Source of the DNA: CAJPPJ01 sp963536495
Lineage (GTDB): Bacteria > Bacillota_I > Bacilli_A > RF39 > UBA660
Direction: 5' to 3'
DNA: 64,000 nucleotides
Assembly (NCBI GenBank): GCA_963536495.1
Contig: CAUTAF010000004.1
Coordinates: forward strand, 45,943-109,942
The position numbers and the translations under genes are program-made. Numbering within the stretch: the stretch's first letter is position 1; each line of letters starts with the position of its first letter. This document shows positions 56,289 to 64,000 of this stretch, one piece after another. Below the pieces are notes generated by a model. The model was not told where the DNA came from and ran no database searches. It was given only the letters and a program-made list of their open reading frames with translations.

Positions 56289-56317
56289 TTGATTTTTTTA
56301 TTATATTATGGTATAAT
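56289..56317 (+). promoter_or_regulatory. Promoter of the winged-helix/nuclease cassette
   Basis: TTGATT (56289-56294), 17 bp ending TGG, TATAAT (56312-56317). The same -35 and spacing drive the paralogous cassette at 34980-35008. Confidence 0.82.
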
Positions 56318-56351
56318 ATAGTTAAAACAAGAAGTAAGGAAGTGAAAGAAT

Positions 56352-56627
56352 TTGTATACTTTAGAATATTTTGGGAATGATAATTACAAGGTTTTGAAAT
56401 TCTTATATGATATTCAAATACCAATAGAAAATACAGAAGAAAAATATATATTTTTATCACAACAAGAAATAGCAAATATGGTACAATTTTCTAAAACTAA
56501 AATCAATGCAATAATGCAAGATTTAAAAAGAAAAGGTTTTATTGATAACTATAAGAAAAAAAGAGGCAAATATATTATTACAGATATAGGAAAACAAGTA
56601 ATAGAATTAATGGAAAAAGAAAGATAA
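56352..56627 (+). CDS. Winged-helix regulator of the nuclease cassette
   Basis: 91 residues from a TTG with AAGGAAG upstream. Closely similar to the 34689 protein over its whole length (LEYFGNDNYKVLKFLYD, QQEIANMVQFSKTKINAIMQDLKRKGFI, KYIITDIGKQVIELM), with four extra residues in one loop. Probably regulates its own operon, encoding a small protein and a PBECR4-like nuclease. Confidence 0.85.
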   Translation: MYTLEYFGNDNYKVLKFLYDIQIPIENTEEKYIFLSQQEIANMVQFSKTKINAIMQDLKRKGFIDNYKKKRGKYIITDIGKQVIELMEKER

Positions 56628-56689
56628 GAAAAAAAATGATAAAGTAAAAATAATTGATAAAGTGAAATAATCAAGTGGGAGGAAAAATT

Positions 56690-57142
56690 ATGTTAAAATC
56701 AAAAAAAACTTATGAAGTAGAATTTTTGGCAAATAATTCTTATTTTTTTATAAAGGACGGAAAATTACAAGAAATAGCTGGAGAAAGTTTTTTAGGTGAA
56801 ATTGAAGAATTTCCTAGTTCAGAAGAGGCATTAGACTTTGTAGAAAAGAATTTAGAAGAAAAAATGAGTAGTTTTGCAATCATTGAAAATAAAGATGATT
56901 TGGAAGAATTTGAAGAAATATTAAAAAGTTTTGGAATAACTTTAGAAAATTTAGATATAAAAAGAGTAATATTATTAAAACAAAGGACAATGCAACTTAT
57001 TTTAAATCGTAAAGTTTTTGTCGATATTCCTGATATAAAATTAATGGATTATGTTCTTGAAAATATTGAAAATATATTGCTAAGAGGTTATAGAAGATAT
57101 AAATTTGATACTGATTATAGTATAAAAGAGATTTTAAGATAG
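56690..57142 (+). CDS. Unknown protein, possible partner or immunity protein of the nuclease
   Basis: About 150 residues. The ATG at 56690 has GGGAGGA upstream; a GTG 15 bp earlier contains that site and is rejected. Acidic N-terminal half, basic C-terminal half, no known domain. It sits between regulator and nuclease, 13 bp before the latter, which is where an antitoxin would be expected. That role is inferred from position only. Confidence 0.75.
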   Translation: MLKSKKTYEVEFLANNSYFFIKDGKLQEIAGESFLGEIEEFPSSEEALDFVEKNLEEKMSSFAIIENKDDLEEFEEILKSFGITLENLDIKRVILLKQRTMQLILNRKVFVDIPDIKLMDYVLENIENILLRGYRRYKFDTDYSIKEILR

Positions 57143-57155
57143 TTAAGGGGGAAAA

Positions 57156-58379
57156 ATGTTAAAGAGTAAAGGGGGAAAAACTTATAAAGTTCAAAAGATT
57201 TTGGAGTGGTTTCATCAGTTTGACAATTCGTATTTAAAACTTCAAAGTGAAAATCATAAATTTGTTGTTAAATTATATGATAGTAGATTGCCACATCTTT
57301 TAGGATTACAATATATGCACCCTAAAAATAATATAAATGGTAAAACTTTGTATGATGAAGTAAGAAGTGAAGTTTATTCTGATGAAGAAATTTTAGAAAA
57401 AGTTAGAAAAAATAATCCAGCCTATGAAAAATATATTGAAAAAAGAATAAAATCTTTCAAATTTATGCTTGAACATTTAGAATATTCTTCTGTTGTTGAA
57501 AGAACTTATTATACTCAAAATTCGGCATTAAAATCAGATTTATTTATAATAAATGAAGTGAATTTCAATGGAGAAGATAGATTTTTAAATCTAGCTATTA
57601 TGCAAAAGAATAACGGAAATAATAAGAATGATTATTTTGAAACTTTCTTTGATAGAGAAGATAATAAATATTATCAGAATACTTCTTTTTGGGAAAAAGG
57701 TATAAAACTTTCTATACTCAATAAAGAAACTCTTAAATTTGAACCTTTTACTTTTCAAAATAAGAATAATCTTGATTTAAAAAGTCTTAATCAGAATATT
57801 GATTTGAAAGAAAAAATAGATAGTATTAAACTTGAAAGAATAAAAGATTATGATAAAAACCAAACAAGTCATCTTATAAATAAAATTGACGAAATTATAA
57901 AAACACAAAATGATTTTGAGAAAAGAGGAATAAATCGTTTTAACTTTACTGATATTGAAAACAAAATACCTATTCTTTATTCAGTTAGAGAAAATGTAGA
58001 AATAAAGAATTTCTTAGAAAAAACAGATAGTTTCAATACAAATTCTTCAACTAAAGAAGAACGAAAAGAATTTATGAAAGATATGAAAAAAGTTTTAAAT
58101 TTACAAGTTATTTTAGAAAAAAATAGAGAAAATTTATATTCAAAAAAAGAAACTTTTGGAAAAATCAATAATTTTTTTAAAAAAATACTTGATGATAAGA
58201 GTATTAAAAATGCACTTACTTATTTAGAAAACGAAAAATTTCCTAAAGACTATATTGATAGTTTTAAGAAAAATTTTAAAAATGAACTTTCTGTTGATAA
58301 TAAGAAAGACAAAGAAAAAGATAATGAAATAAACATCAATCAACCTACTAATAATAAAAGTACAGAGATTGAATTTTAG
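57156..58379 (+). CDS. PBECR4-like nuclease with shared C-terminal module
   Basis: 407 residues, AAGGGGG ribosome site. Residues about 30-205 follow the PBECR4 (BECR-fold nuclease) pattern: F.VKLYDSRLPHLLGLQYMHP, a helical KRIKSFKFMLEHLEY, SDLFIINEV, LNLAIMQKN and ETFFDREDNKYYQNT. The C-terminal ~75 residues (KEFMKDMKKVLNLQVIL ... LTYLENEKFPKDYIDSFKKNF) align with the end of the HipA-like kinase, then a Lys/Asn tail ends STEIEF. A toxin-like enzyme is likely; catalysis is inferred. Confidence 0.75.
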   Translation: MLKSKGGKTYKVQKILEWFHQFDNSYLKLQSENHKFVVKLYDSRLPHLLGLQYMHPKNNINGKTLYDEVRSEVYSDEEILEKVRKNNPAYEKYIEKRIKSFKFMLEHLEYSSVVERTYYTQNSALKSDLFIINEVNFNGEDRFLNLAIMQKNNGNNKNDYFETFFDREDNKYYQNTSFWEKGIKLSILNKETLKFEPFTFQNKNNLDLKSLNQNIDLKEKIDSIKLERIKDYDKNQTSHLINKIDEIIKTQNDFEKRGINRFNFTDIENKIPILYSVRENVEIKNFLEKTDSFNTNSSTKEERKEFMKDMKKVLNLQVILEKNRENLYSKKETFGKINNFFKKILDDKSIKNALTYLENEKFPKDYIDSFKKNFKNELSVDNKKDKEKDNEININQPTNNKSTEIEF

Positions 58380-58492
58380 AAAATAATATGTTATAATATA
58401 TTTACATTAATGTTTTTTTTATTTTATTATTATTTTTTATCGTTATTTTATATTGTTTTATTTCCATTTTTATTATTTTTTTATATATGTAA

Positions 58493-58520
58493 AAAAAGGA
58501 CAAAAAATTGTCCTTTTTCT
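58493..58520. terminator. Bidirectional terminator
   Basis: AAAAAGGAC/GTCCTTTTT stem between the convergent nuclease cassette and the 58577 gene. Confidence 0.85.
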
Positions 58521-58576
58521 TTTTCAAAAAAATATATCAGTTAGACAAAAGCCTTGATTAAATAAAAGTTTTGATT

Positions 58577-60370
58577 TTAAAATTCTTTTTCAATATTTTT
58601 TTCTTCTTTCTCATCAATTACTTCAATTTCTTTTGAGTTTATAAGGTGATTATTTAAGTTTTCATAATCATTATTTTCTAAATAATTATTTTTGATGTTT
58701 TCCAATTCTCTATCACTTATTTTGTGATACATAGCGTCAATATCTTCATTAAAAGAATTTAATAATTCTTTTTCACTTGTATATTTGTTATTGTTGTTTT
58801 CTACGAAATTTGTAAAAAGATTTGTTAAAATTTCTTCTTTAGCCTCATAGAAATTAGTTGTTTTATCTTCATAGGACTTAATAAAGCCTGCAACTGATAA
58901 TGTTTCTAATTCTTCTTGTGTATTTTTTTCAATTTCTTCAACAAGATTTTCTTTCACTTCACTAAATTTCATTTTAATAATTTCTTTATAAGTTTCTTCA
59001 GCCTCTCCATAAGTTTCAAAATTAAATGGCTCTAAACTTTTGATTTCAGGTAAACTATCAGGAAAATTTTCTATTTCTAATCCAAAATCTTCTGCATTAT
59101 TTATTAAAAAAATTTCTTCTCCACCAAAGCCTAGTCTTTCTTCCATTAATTTATCAAAATTGTTTAAAGTATTTTCAATAAATTTAGCTTTAAAGTTATC
59201 ATTTTCTTTATATTCATTAGCTGTTTTATCATAAGCATTTTTCATTGATGAATATATCATATCATTCTTAATATTTTCAAAACTTTCTTCTCTTTCTCTA
59301 TCGTTTAAAAATAATAAAGCCATATTTTTTCTTAAATCTTTATAATCAGTTACATATTCTTCTAAATTCTCTTTATTATTTAATGTATGAAAAATTTCAT
59401 AAAAATTTTTATTGTCGTATGTTTTATTTGTTTTATCATCTTCATAATCAAAAGATTTATGCCATTTATTATAAATATTTAATCCACCCTCATAAAGATT
59501 ATTTTCACTATCTAAATGAATATTAACACTAATTATTTCTGTATTTTCTTTAAAATCAACTTCAAATTTAAAATTATCAACTAATTCAGAAGAAATTTTA
59601 GGACTATTTAAAACATTTTTCATTGCTGTTTCTTTATCTAAATTTTCATTTTCTTTTTGAAATTCTGAATATTCTGTAAATTTTTCACTGAAATCTGCAC
59701 CATTTATTGCTAAAAATTTAAGTGCTTTATCTAAAAAAACTGTTACATCTTTATTCTCGTGAATATCTAATATTGCACCAATTTTTTCATCATCTTTATT
59801 ATTAACAAAAAAATAAAAATTATTTTTATTTAATTCTTGATTATTTGCACCATAAAATAATTCATCTTTTCTTATTTCATCTTCTGTATTTTTTAAATTG
59901 TTTTCTTTAAATCCTAATGTAGCCTCATAGCCTTTTTCATCTAATTTCTTTAAATTTTCACTTATAAAATCAAGAACCTCAATAAAATTTCTTGACTTTT
60001 CTCTTTCTTCAAAATCTATTGTTTTAACTTTTTTTGAATATAAATTTTCAAAATCTTCACCACTTAAATTATCATTTTTGATTTCATCTGCTATTTTATT
60101 TATTTCTTTTTCGTTTAATTTATAAAAATCAGCTTTGTATTCTATGTTATTTTCTTTGTCTGTATTTTCTAAAATATTTTCTTCTATATCACTAATATAT
60201 GCTAATTCATCTTCTTTTTTTCTATCTATTATATAACTTTCCTTTTTTGTACTTACTCCATTTTCAATTTTTTCTTCTGTTATAAGAGTTGAAAGTTTTA
60301 AAACCTCTTTCAATTCATCTTTTTTCATTCCTGCAATATTTTCTAAAAATTCATTTGCTTTTGTATACAT
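58577..60370 (-). CDS. Paralogous protein of the NNAE family, EKEF tail
   Basis: 597 residues, AAAGGTGG ribosome site. FLINNAEDFGLEIENFPDS (about residue 425), a downstream EVKENLVEEIEKNTQEELETLSVAGFIKSYEDK like that of the 54082 gene, and a tail ending IEKEF. It is a single gene with its own -10 (60410-60415), detached from the main cluster. Function unknown. Confidence 0.85.
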   Translation of the reverse strand: MYTKANEFLENIAGMKKDELKEVLKLSTLITEEKIENGVSTKKESYIIDRKKEDELAYISDIEENILENTDKENNIEYKADFYKLNEKEINKIADEIKNDNLSGEDFENLYSKKVKTIDFEEREKSRNFIEVLDFISENLKKLDEKGYEATLGFKENNLKNTEDEIRKDELFYGANNQELNKNNFYFFVNNKDDEKIGAILDIHENKDVTVFLDKALKFLAINGADFSEKFTEYSEFQKENENLDKETAMKNVLNSPKISSELVDNFKFEVDFKENTEIISVNIHLDSENNLYEGGLNIYNKWHKSFDYEDDKTNKTYDNKNFYEIFHTLNNKENLEEYVTDYKDLRKNMALLFLNDREREESFENIKNDMIYSSMKNAYDKTANEYKENDNFKAKFIENTLNNFDKLMEERLGFGGEEIFLINNAEDFGLEIENFPDSLPEIKSLEPFNFETYGEAEETYKEIIKMKFSEVKENLVEEIEKNTQEELETLSVAGFIKSYEDKTTNFYEAKEEILTNLFTNFVENNNNKYTSEKELLNSFNEDIDAMYHKISDRELENIKNNYLENNDYENLNNHLINSKEIEVIDEKEEKNIEKEF

Positions 60371-60518
60371 TTTATAACCACCTTTCTTAAAGATTTAATA
60401 TTTTCTTAAATTATACCATTTTATCTATAAAAAAATAATAATTTTATAATTTTATTAAAATAATTTTACAAATTTATTAAAATATATAATAAAATATAGA
60501 AATAAAAAAAAAGATAAA

Positions 60519-60546
60519 AAAAAGGACAAAAATTTGTCCTTTTTCG
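60519..60546. terminator. Terminator of the VirB11 gene
   Basis: A 12-bp stem AAAAAGGACAAA/TTTGTCCTTTTT just after the stop at 60551. Confidence 0.85.
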
Positions 60547-60550
60547 TTTC

Positions 60551-61921
60551 TTATGCAACTTCAATTTTTGGTGCTTGATATATAACTTTAGTTACATATT
60601 CTTTTGTATTTTTATCATAGTCTTCAACTTCTAAAATACCTACAAGTTTTCTTTCAAATCCACCTGTTTCTGTTCCTATTCTTGCTAGTGCTATAATTAC
60701 ATCAACACTTTCTCCAATAAGTTGTCTTTGGCTATCAAGTCCAAGTTTTAATTCATCTAGGTATTGTTCCATTTTATCTAATGCTTTTATAGAACCTTTT
60801 TCAACAGAGGCGTGGATAGTTGATACTCCTCCGTCGTGTCCTGAGTTCCAAGCCTTTAAAAGTTCCTTTGTTTCTTCTCCAGTTCTTAATTCTCCGTAAA
60901 GTATTCTATCAGGTGTCATTCTCATACACAATCTTAACAAGTCTAATGCACTACAATGTTGAGTTACAACATAATTCATTATATTAGTTGAGTTACATAT
61001 AAGTTCAGGTACTTGTTCTATAATACCTATTCTTTCTCCGTATTCTTTTATCATACCACCATTTAATTCAGTAAGTTTCTTCTTATTTAATTGGTCTAAG
61101 TGTTCGATAGTATCTAGGTATTCACTAACAGCTTTATTATCTTTATAATTGTATTTTAATAATTCAAGTTCTTTATTTTCTATAACTTTTAAACAAGCAT
61201 TAGCAAATGAAGTCTTACCACTTGAAGTATTACCAGCTATTATAATATTTTTCTTATTTCTAATTTGCTTTTCTATATATTCTTTTTGTCCTTGTGTTAT
61301 AACTCCTGTTTTAACATAATAATCAAGTTCAAATCTAACATTACTTTTCTTTCTTATTGTAAATACAGGTTTATGTCCTACTGTATCATATATTGCTCCT
61401 GAAATTCTTTCTCCATTAGGTAATACAGTAGATATAGTTGCATTTTCTCTTGTAAGAACTGTCTTATTAAAATCGGCAACAAGTTTAAGTATACTTTCAC
61501 TTTCTGTCGGAGAAAGTCTTACATTAGTTAAATATCTTCCCTCTCCAAATTTTTCAATTCTTAAAAAACCATCTTGATTTAGATAAATTTCTATTATAGA
61601 TTTATCATCTAAAAACTTAGTTAAACTTTGTCCAAAGTTCTTGTACATATATTCAATTTGTTCTTCTTTAGACTTTTCTTCTTTTTGTGATAATGTAAGT
61701 TCTTCTTGATTTACATTTTCTCTAAATCTATTTGCAAGGTCATCTTGCTTTTTTAGTGCCTTATCATTTTTAAATAGATGATTTACATTAAATTTTTCAG
61801 TTCGTATTTCTTCTGTTTCAATTTTAATTTCACCTGTTTGCATTTCTTCTATTCTTTCAATCTTTTTTTCTTCCCTAGCAAATGTTTTTAAACTACTTCC
61901 TTTTAATACATCTTCTATCAT
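60551..61921 (-). CDS. VirB11/TrbB-type T4SS ATPase
   Basis: 456 residues, GAGGGTGG ribosome site. A ~95-residue charged N-terminal extension precedes the family core. Walker A is AGNTSSGKTS (229-238), the acidic box is RILYGELR (339-346), and the His box is GHDGGVSTIHAS (361-372), all intact. VirB11 forms a hexamer at the cytoplasmic base of the T4SS and switches it between pilus and DNA transfer. It follows the IStron-interrupted membrane gene by 26 bp. Confidence 0.93.
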   Translation of the reverse strand: MIEDVLKGSSLKTFAREEKKIERIEEMQTGEIKIETEEIRTEKFNVNHLFKNDKALKKQDDLANRFRENVNQEELTLSQKEEKSKEEQIEYMYKNFGQSLTKFLDDKSIIEIYLNQDGFLRIEKFGEGRYLTNVRLSPTESESILKLVADFNKTVLTRENATISTVLPNGERISGAIYDTVGHKPVFTIRKKSNVRFELDYYVKTGVITQGQKEYIEKQIRNKKNIIIAGNTSSGKTSFANACLKVIENKELELLKYNYKDNKAVSEYLDTIEHLDQLNKKKLTELNGGMIKEYGERIGIIEQVPELICNSTNIMNYVVTQHCSALDLLRLCMRMTPDRILYGELRTGEETKELLKAWNSGHDGGVSTIHASVEKGSIKALDKMEQYLDELKLGLDSQRQLIGESVDVIIALARIGTETGGFERKLVGILEVEDYDKNTKEYVTKVIYQAPKIEVA

Positions 61922-61947
61922 TTTTCCACCCTCATTTTAAATCATTT

Positions 61948-62311
61948 CTAAAATAAATTTCTAACTAAAATTAGCCAATATTTAATTATAGTAGGTTTAA
62001 AGTAAATAACTGAAAAGAATATAATTATAAAGAATATAATTGTACTCCAAAACCCTTTTTCAACCTTTCTTTTCTTAACTATGGTAAATGTTATTACAAA
62101 CAATAATATTAGCATTTCATAAATTGTTCTTACATAGAATATTACTGTAAATAAACATACCCCTACTGTTAAAAGCATAAATGCTATACTTTGATTAACT
62201 GATAAGCCTTTATTCATATAAGGATATTTTATAAGTGCTGTTCCTTTATATGCTTTAGGTCTTAAATCATATAAAATATGTAATGCTATACCTAATGATA
62301 ATCCTGTTATC
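61948..62311 (-). CDS. 3' exon of a membrane protein gene interrupted by an IStron
   Basis: The reading frame is open from the element's edge: ITGLSLGIALHILYDLRPKAYKG, then MNKGLSVNQS and on to the stop, ~120 residues. The ATG at 62217 has no ribosome site, so it is not a real start. Three hydrophobic segments are seen after it. The 5' exon lies beyond the right edge. If the intron splices, the protein is intact. Located before virB11, hence probably a T4SS membrane protein; identity unknown. Confidence 0.72.
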
Positions 62312-62345
62312 CTGAACCTCCCACGACTGAAGTCATAGGGTTCTA
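62312..62345 (-). ncRNA. Right end of the IStron / 3' end of TnpB guide RNA
   Basis: On the minus strand GAACC...GGTTC encloses ATGACT/AGTCGT, giving the GACTTCAGTCGTGGGAGG hairpin common at IS605 right ends and guide RNA 3' ends, finishing GTTCAG. The final G fits the terminal G of a group I intron. The exact splice site is uncertain by one or two bases. Confidence 0.7.
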
Positions 62346-62368
62346 AAATTTTAATATAATTAAAACTT
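62338..62368 (+). repeat. Inverted repeat arm after tnpB
   Basis: GGGTTCTAAAATTTTAATATAATTAAA-like sequence whose complement occurs at 63699-63726, with three or four bases of difference. In the intron RNA these arms would pair and loop out tnpB. Confidence 0.75.
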
Positions 62369-62381
62369 CATCTTACAAGAA

Positions 62382-63635
62382 CTAGATAATTCTAATTCTT
62401 TTAGGCGTGTCCAGTTCGCCTCTATCGTATAAGACAGTTAAGTCTACAACATTACTTTTTCTCAATATATTTAATGCTCCATTACAATCTGCATTTATTA
62501 GATTACCTTTCTTAGTCATATACAAGCCTCTTTTTATTCTTCTACCACTAAATATATATTCTTGTGGATTATCAGCATTATATAGTGGTAAATCATCTCT
62601 ATCAAAGAAACTTGCTTTTGATGTATAGCTTTCTTCTTGTAATATATATTCTATCCCATACATATTGCATAGATATTCTAATTTATTTCTTAGTTTTCCG
62701 TATGGTATATTTACAAAGTTCTGATTGTTTACCTTTCCTATATTACTGTTTCTTTGGAATGTTACATTGTAACCTATTACTATCTTTCCTATGTCATTCT
62801 CTATACAATAATTTATTATTGTTCTTGCTGTCTTAGATAGATAATCATTTACTCTGTTGTTCCTTTTCGTAGTAATTTCAACTTGTAATAACTTTATTTT
62901 TTCTTTTATCTTTTTCTTAGTATCTTTTAATGATTGTAAACTAGCATTTCTCTTATTATAGAACTGATTAATAGATTTCAATTTCCTACCATCTATTATG
63001 AAACTTCTACCATTATTAGTAACACAAGTGCAAAGATTGTTTATACCTAAATCAATTCCTAGTCCATTTTCTTTATTTAGATTTAATTTTTCTATTTTAC
63101 TTTCATATACATATTGTATTTCAAAGTACCTAGCTTTTAATTTTGGTATTATTCTTATTTCTTTAATCTTTTTATTTTTTAAAATAGTAGGTATCTTAAT
63201 ACTTATTCTCTTATGCTCACTAGCAAATAAGTATGAATAAGGTATTGTAAGAGTATCATCTTTAATTCTAATAAAACCTATAACAAGAGTAGTAAATCCA
63301 TTCTTATCAAGATAACTAGGCATTTTAATATCTTTGAAGTTATACTTTCCTTTTTTAGCAAGTTTTAATAATGCAAAAAAGGATTTAAAACTACTATCAA
63401 CTTCTTTTAATATTTGTTGAGCCATATTAGAATTTAAAAGCCTATAATTATCACTATTTTTTAACAAGGTATAGTTTTTCTCATAATTCAAATACAAACC
63501 CTCATTGAAGTAATATTGTCTACAATTATATATAGCCTCATTAGTAAGGTTCTTAGCTATATGTGATAATTCTTTTATACTTTTATATTCATCTTTACTA
63601 AGATGTTTTACTTTCTGTTTTACAGTTAAATACAT
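62382..63635 (-). CDS. tnpB: TnpB RNA-guided nuclease of IS200/IS605 type
   Basis: 417 residues, AAAGGGGGTG ribosome site. The RuvC-like active site is intact: GIDLGINN (Asp195), QEESYTSKASF (Glu334-335) and NADCNGALNI (Asp383). The usual CxxC zinc ribbon between the last two motifs is absent; the TSKASFFDRD form is a known zinc-less variant. TnpB uses a guide RNA from the element's right end to cut the donor site and preserve the element. It has its own promoter inside the intron. Confidence 0.93.
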   Translation of the reverse strand: MYLTVKQKVKHLSKDEYKSIKELSHIAKNLTNEAIYNCRQYYFNEGLYLNYEKNYTLLKNSDNYRLLNSNMAQQILKEVDSSFKSFFALLKLAKKGKYNFKDIKMPSYLDKNGFTTLVIGFIRIKDDTLTIPYSYLFASEHKRISIKIPTILKNKKIKEIRIIPKLKARYFEIQYVYESKIEKLNLNKENGLGIDLGINNLCTCVTNNGRSFIIDGRKLKSINQFYNKRNASLQSLKDTKKKIKEKIKLLQVEITTKRNNRVNDYLSKTARTIINYCIENDIGKIVIGYNVTFQRNSNIGKVNNQNFVNIPYGKLRNKLEYLCNMYGIEYILQEESYTSKASFFDRDDLPLYNADNPQEYIFSGRRIKRGLYMTKKGNLINADCNGALNILRKSNVVDLTVLYDRGELDTPKRIRII

Positions 63636-63661
63636 TCTAACACCCCCTTTCTTATAGAGAT

Positions 63662-63690
63662 ATTATACTATATTTTACTGTTTTTAGCAA
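63662..63690 (-). promoter_or_regulatory. tnpB promoter inside the intron
   Basis: TTGCTA (63685-63690), 17 bp, TATAAT (63662-63667), 27 bp before the tnpB start. Confidence 0.75.
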
Positions 63691-63698
63691 GTAATATT

Positions 63699-63726
63699 AA
63701 ACTTTAATTATATTAATTTAGAACCC
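63699..63726 (+). repeat. Inverted repeat arm before tnpB
   Basis: Partner of the arm at 62338-62368; it ends in AGAACCC, next to a CCCAC/GTGGG hairpin of the intron. Confidence 0.75.
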
Positions 63727-64000
63727 CACAACAGTGGGAAGTATCATTCATACAAGGACGCTACGCCTTGTACAGTTCTCAAAGATTTTATATCTTATGA
63801 ACTTCTTGTTATCTCTAACAAGCATAGACTATATCTTATCCATATCCTAAATTAGGACTTAGGCGAAACCACTTCCAATACCAATCGCTTGTATTGTACT
63901 CCCCTCAAGAGGGATAGTCGTTGAGCTTTCCTTTTCAGGCTTAGTTGCTGATTGTCTATTACCATAATGTTTAGGATTTAACCTTGCACCATCTAGTATA
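63727..64000 (-). ncRNA. Group I intron catalytic core (partial)
   Basis: Conserved core strings are in order on the minus strand: Q-like AATCAGCAACTAAGCCTG (63936-63953), R-like GCTCAACGACTATCCC (63911-63927) and S-like AAGATATAGTC (63827-63837). GACTA of R and TAGTC of S form P7. The 5' splice site and guide sequence lie beyond 64000. Confidence 0.85.

Larger units (their letters stand above)
55930..56351. other. Intergenic region with two short rightward transcripts
   Basis: No protein gene. Two -10 box/terminator units on the plus strand (below) precede the promoter of the winged-helix gene at 56289-56317. Confidence 0.6.
62312..64000 (-). mobile_element. IStron: group I intron carrying an IS605-type tnpB, 5' end outside window
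   Basis: Seen on the minus strand: group I core (63727-64000), tnpB (62382-63635) and an IS605-type right end (62312-62345). No tnpA is present in the visible part. The element interrupts a membrane protein gene in the same orientation, as needed for splicing. Confidence 0.8.

Noticed and set aside
61948..62217. Stand-alone 89-residue membrane protein starting at the ATG at 62217
   Set aside because: No ribosome site precedes this ATG and the frame stays open up to the IStron edge, so it is an internal methionine of a split gene.
63863..64000. Open frame of ~46 codons on the minus strand at the right edge, first taken as the 5' part of the gene interrupted by the IS element
   Set aside because: The same bases contain the conserved Q and R strings of a group I intron, with the S string just downstream; the frame has no ribosome site and ends inside the core.

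Overview
The window is extremely AT-rich (roughly four bases in five are A or T), uses TGA as a stop and TGG for tryptophan, and has AGGAG-type ribosome sites and TTGACA/TATAAT promoters, often with an extended -10 (TGGTATAAT). This fits a very low-GC anaerobe such as a member of the Fusobacteriota or a low-GC Firmicute. I cannot name the species. Almost every gene lies on the minus strand. There are no housekeeping genes, tRNAs or rRNAs. Type IV secretion (T4SS) parts, a RepL-like protein and an IStron point to a conjugative plasmid or integrative conjugative element.

Left end (1-9.5 kb): four large charged proteins, the first cut by the window edge. They belong to a paralogous family that recurs at 47.4-55.9 kb and 58.6-60.4 kb, making ten members. 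Most share a motif around 'NNAE/KNADELGLTL' and end in a Lys/Glu-rich linker with a short acidic-hydrophobic tip such as KEIDF. 9.6-13.4 kb: small unknowns and two membrane-anchored HIRAN-like proteins. 13.4-20.4 kb: a lone GNAT acetyltransferase on the plus strand, flanked by repeats; an ASCH-domain operon ending in a 1099-residue unknown; and a 1-kb non-coding region with two divergent promoters, a candidate 190-nt RNA and a candidate 350-nt structured RNA closed by a 15-bp helix.

20.4-34.9 kb is an accessory zone. It has two proteins that join an XRE DNA-binding domain to a degenerate VirD4/TraG coupling-protein ATPase, two paralogous repeat-plus-ribbon-helix-helix proteins, three paralogous unknowns, a protein with an SSB-like C-terminal tip, and a HipA-like kinase behind a winged-helix regulator. 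At least three short transcripts with their own promoter and terminator lie between these genes.

35.1-47.0 kb looks like one transfer operon: VirB3-like protein, two large tailed proteins, RepL-like protein, a secreted NlpC/P60-VirB6 fusion and several membrane or soluble unknowns. 56.3-58.4 kb is a plus-strand cassette with a paralogous winged-helix regulator, a small protein and a PBECR4-like nuclease. The nuclease shares about 75 C-terminal residues with the HipA-like kinase. 60.5-64 kb carries a VirB11/TrbB ATPase and the 3' part of a membrane protein gene interrupted by an IStron (group I intron plus tnpB) that runs off the right edge. VirB4 and a functional VirD4 were not found and may lie outside the window.

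Working model (inference): a conjugative element whose T4SS may move many tailed proteins, including toxin-like enzymes, and which also encodes DNA-binding pseudo-coupling proteins and several small RNAs.
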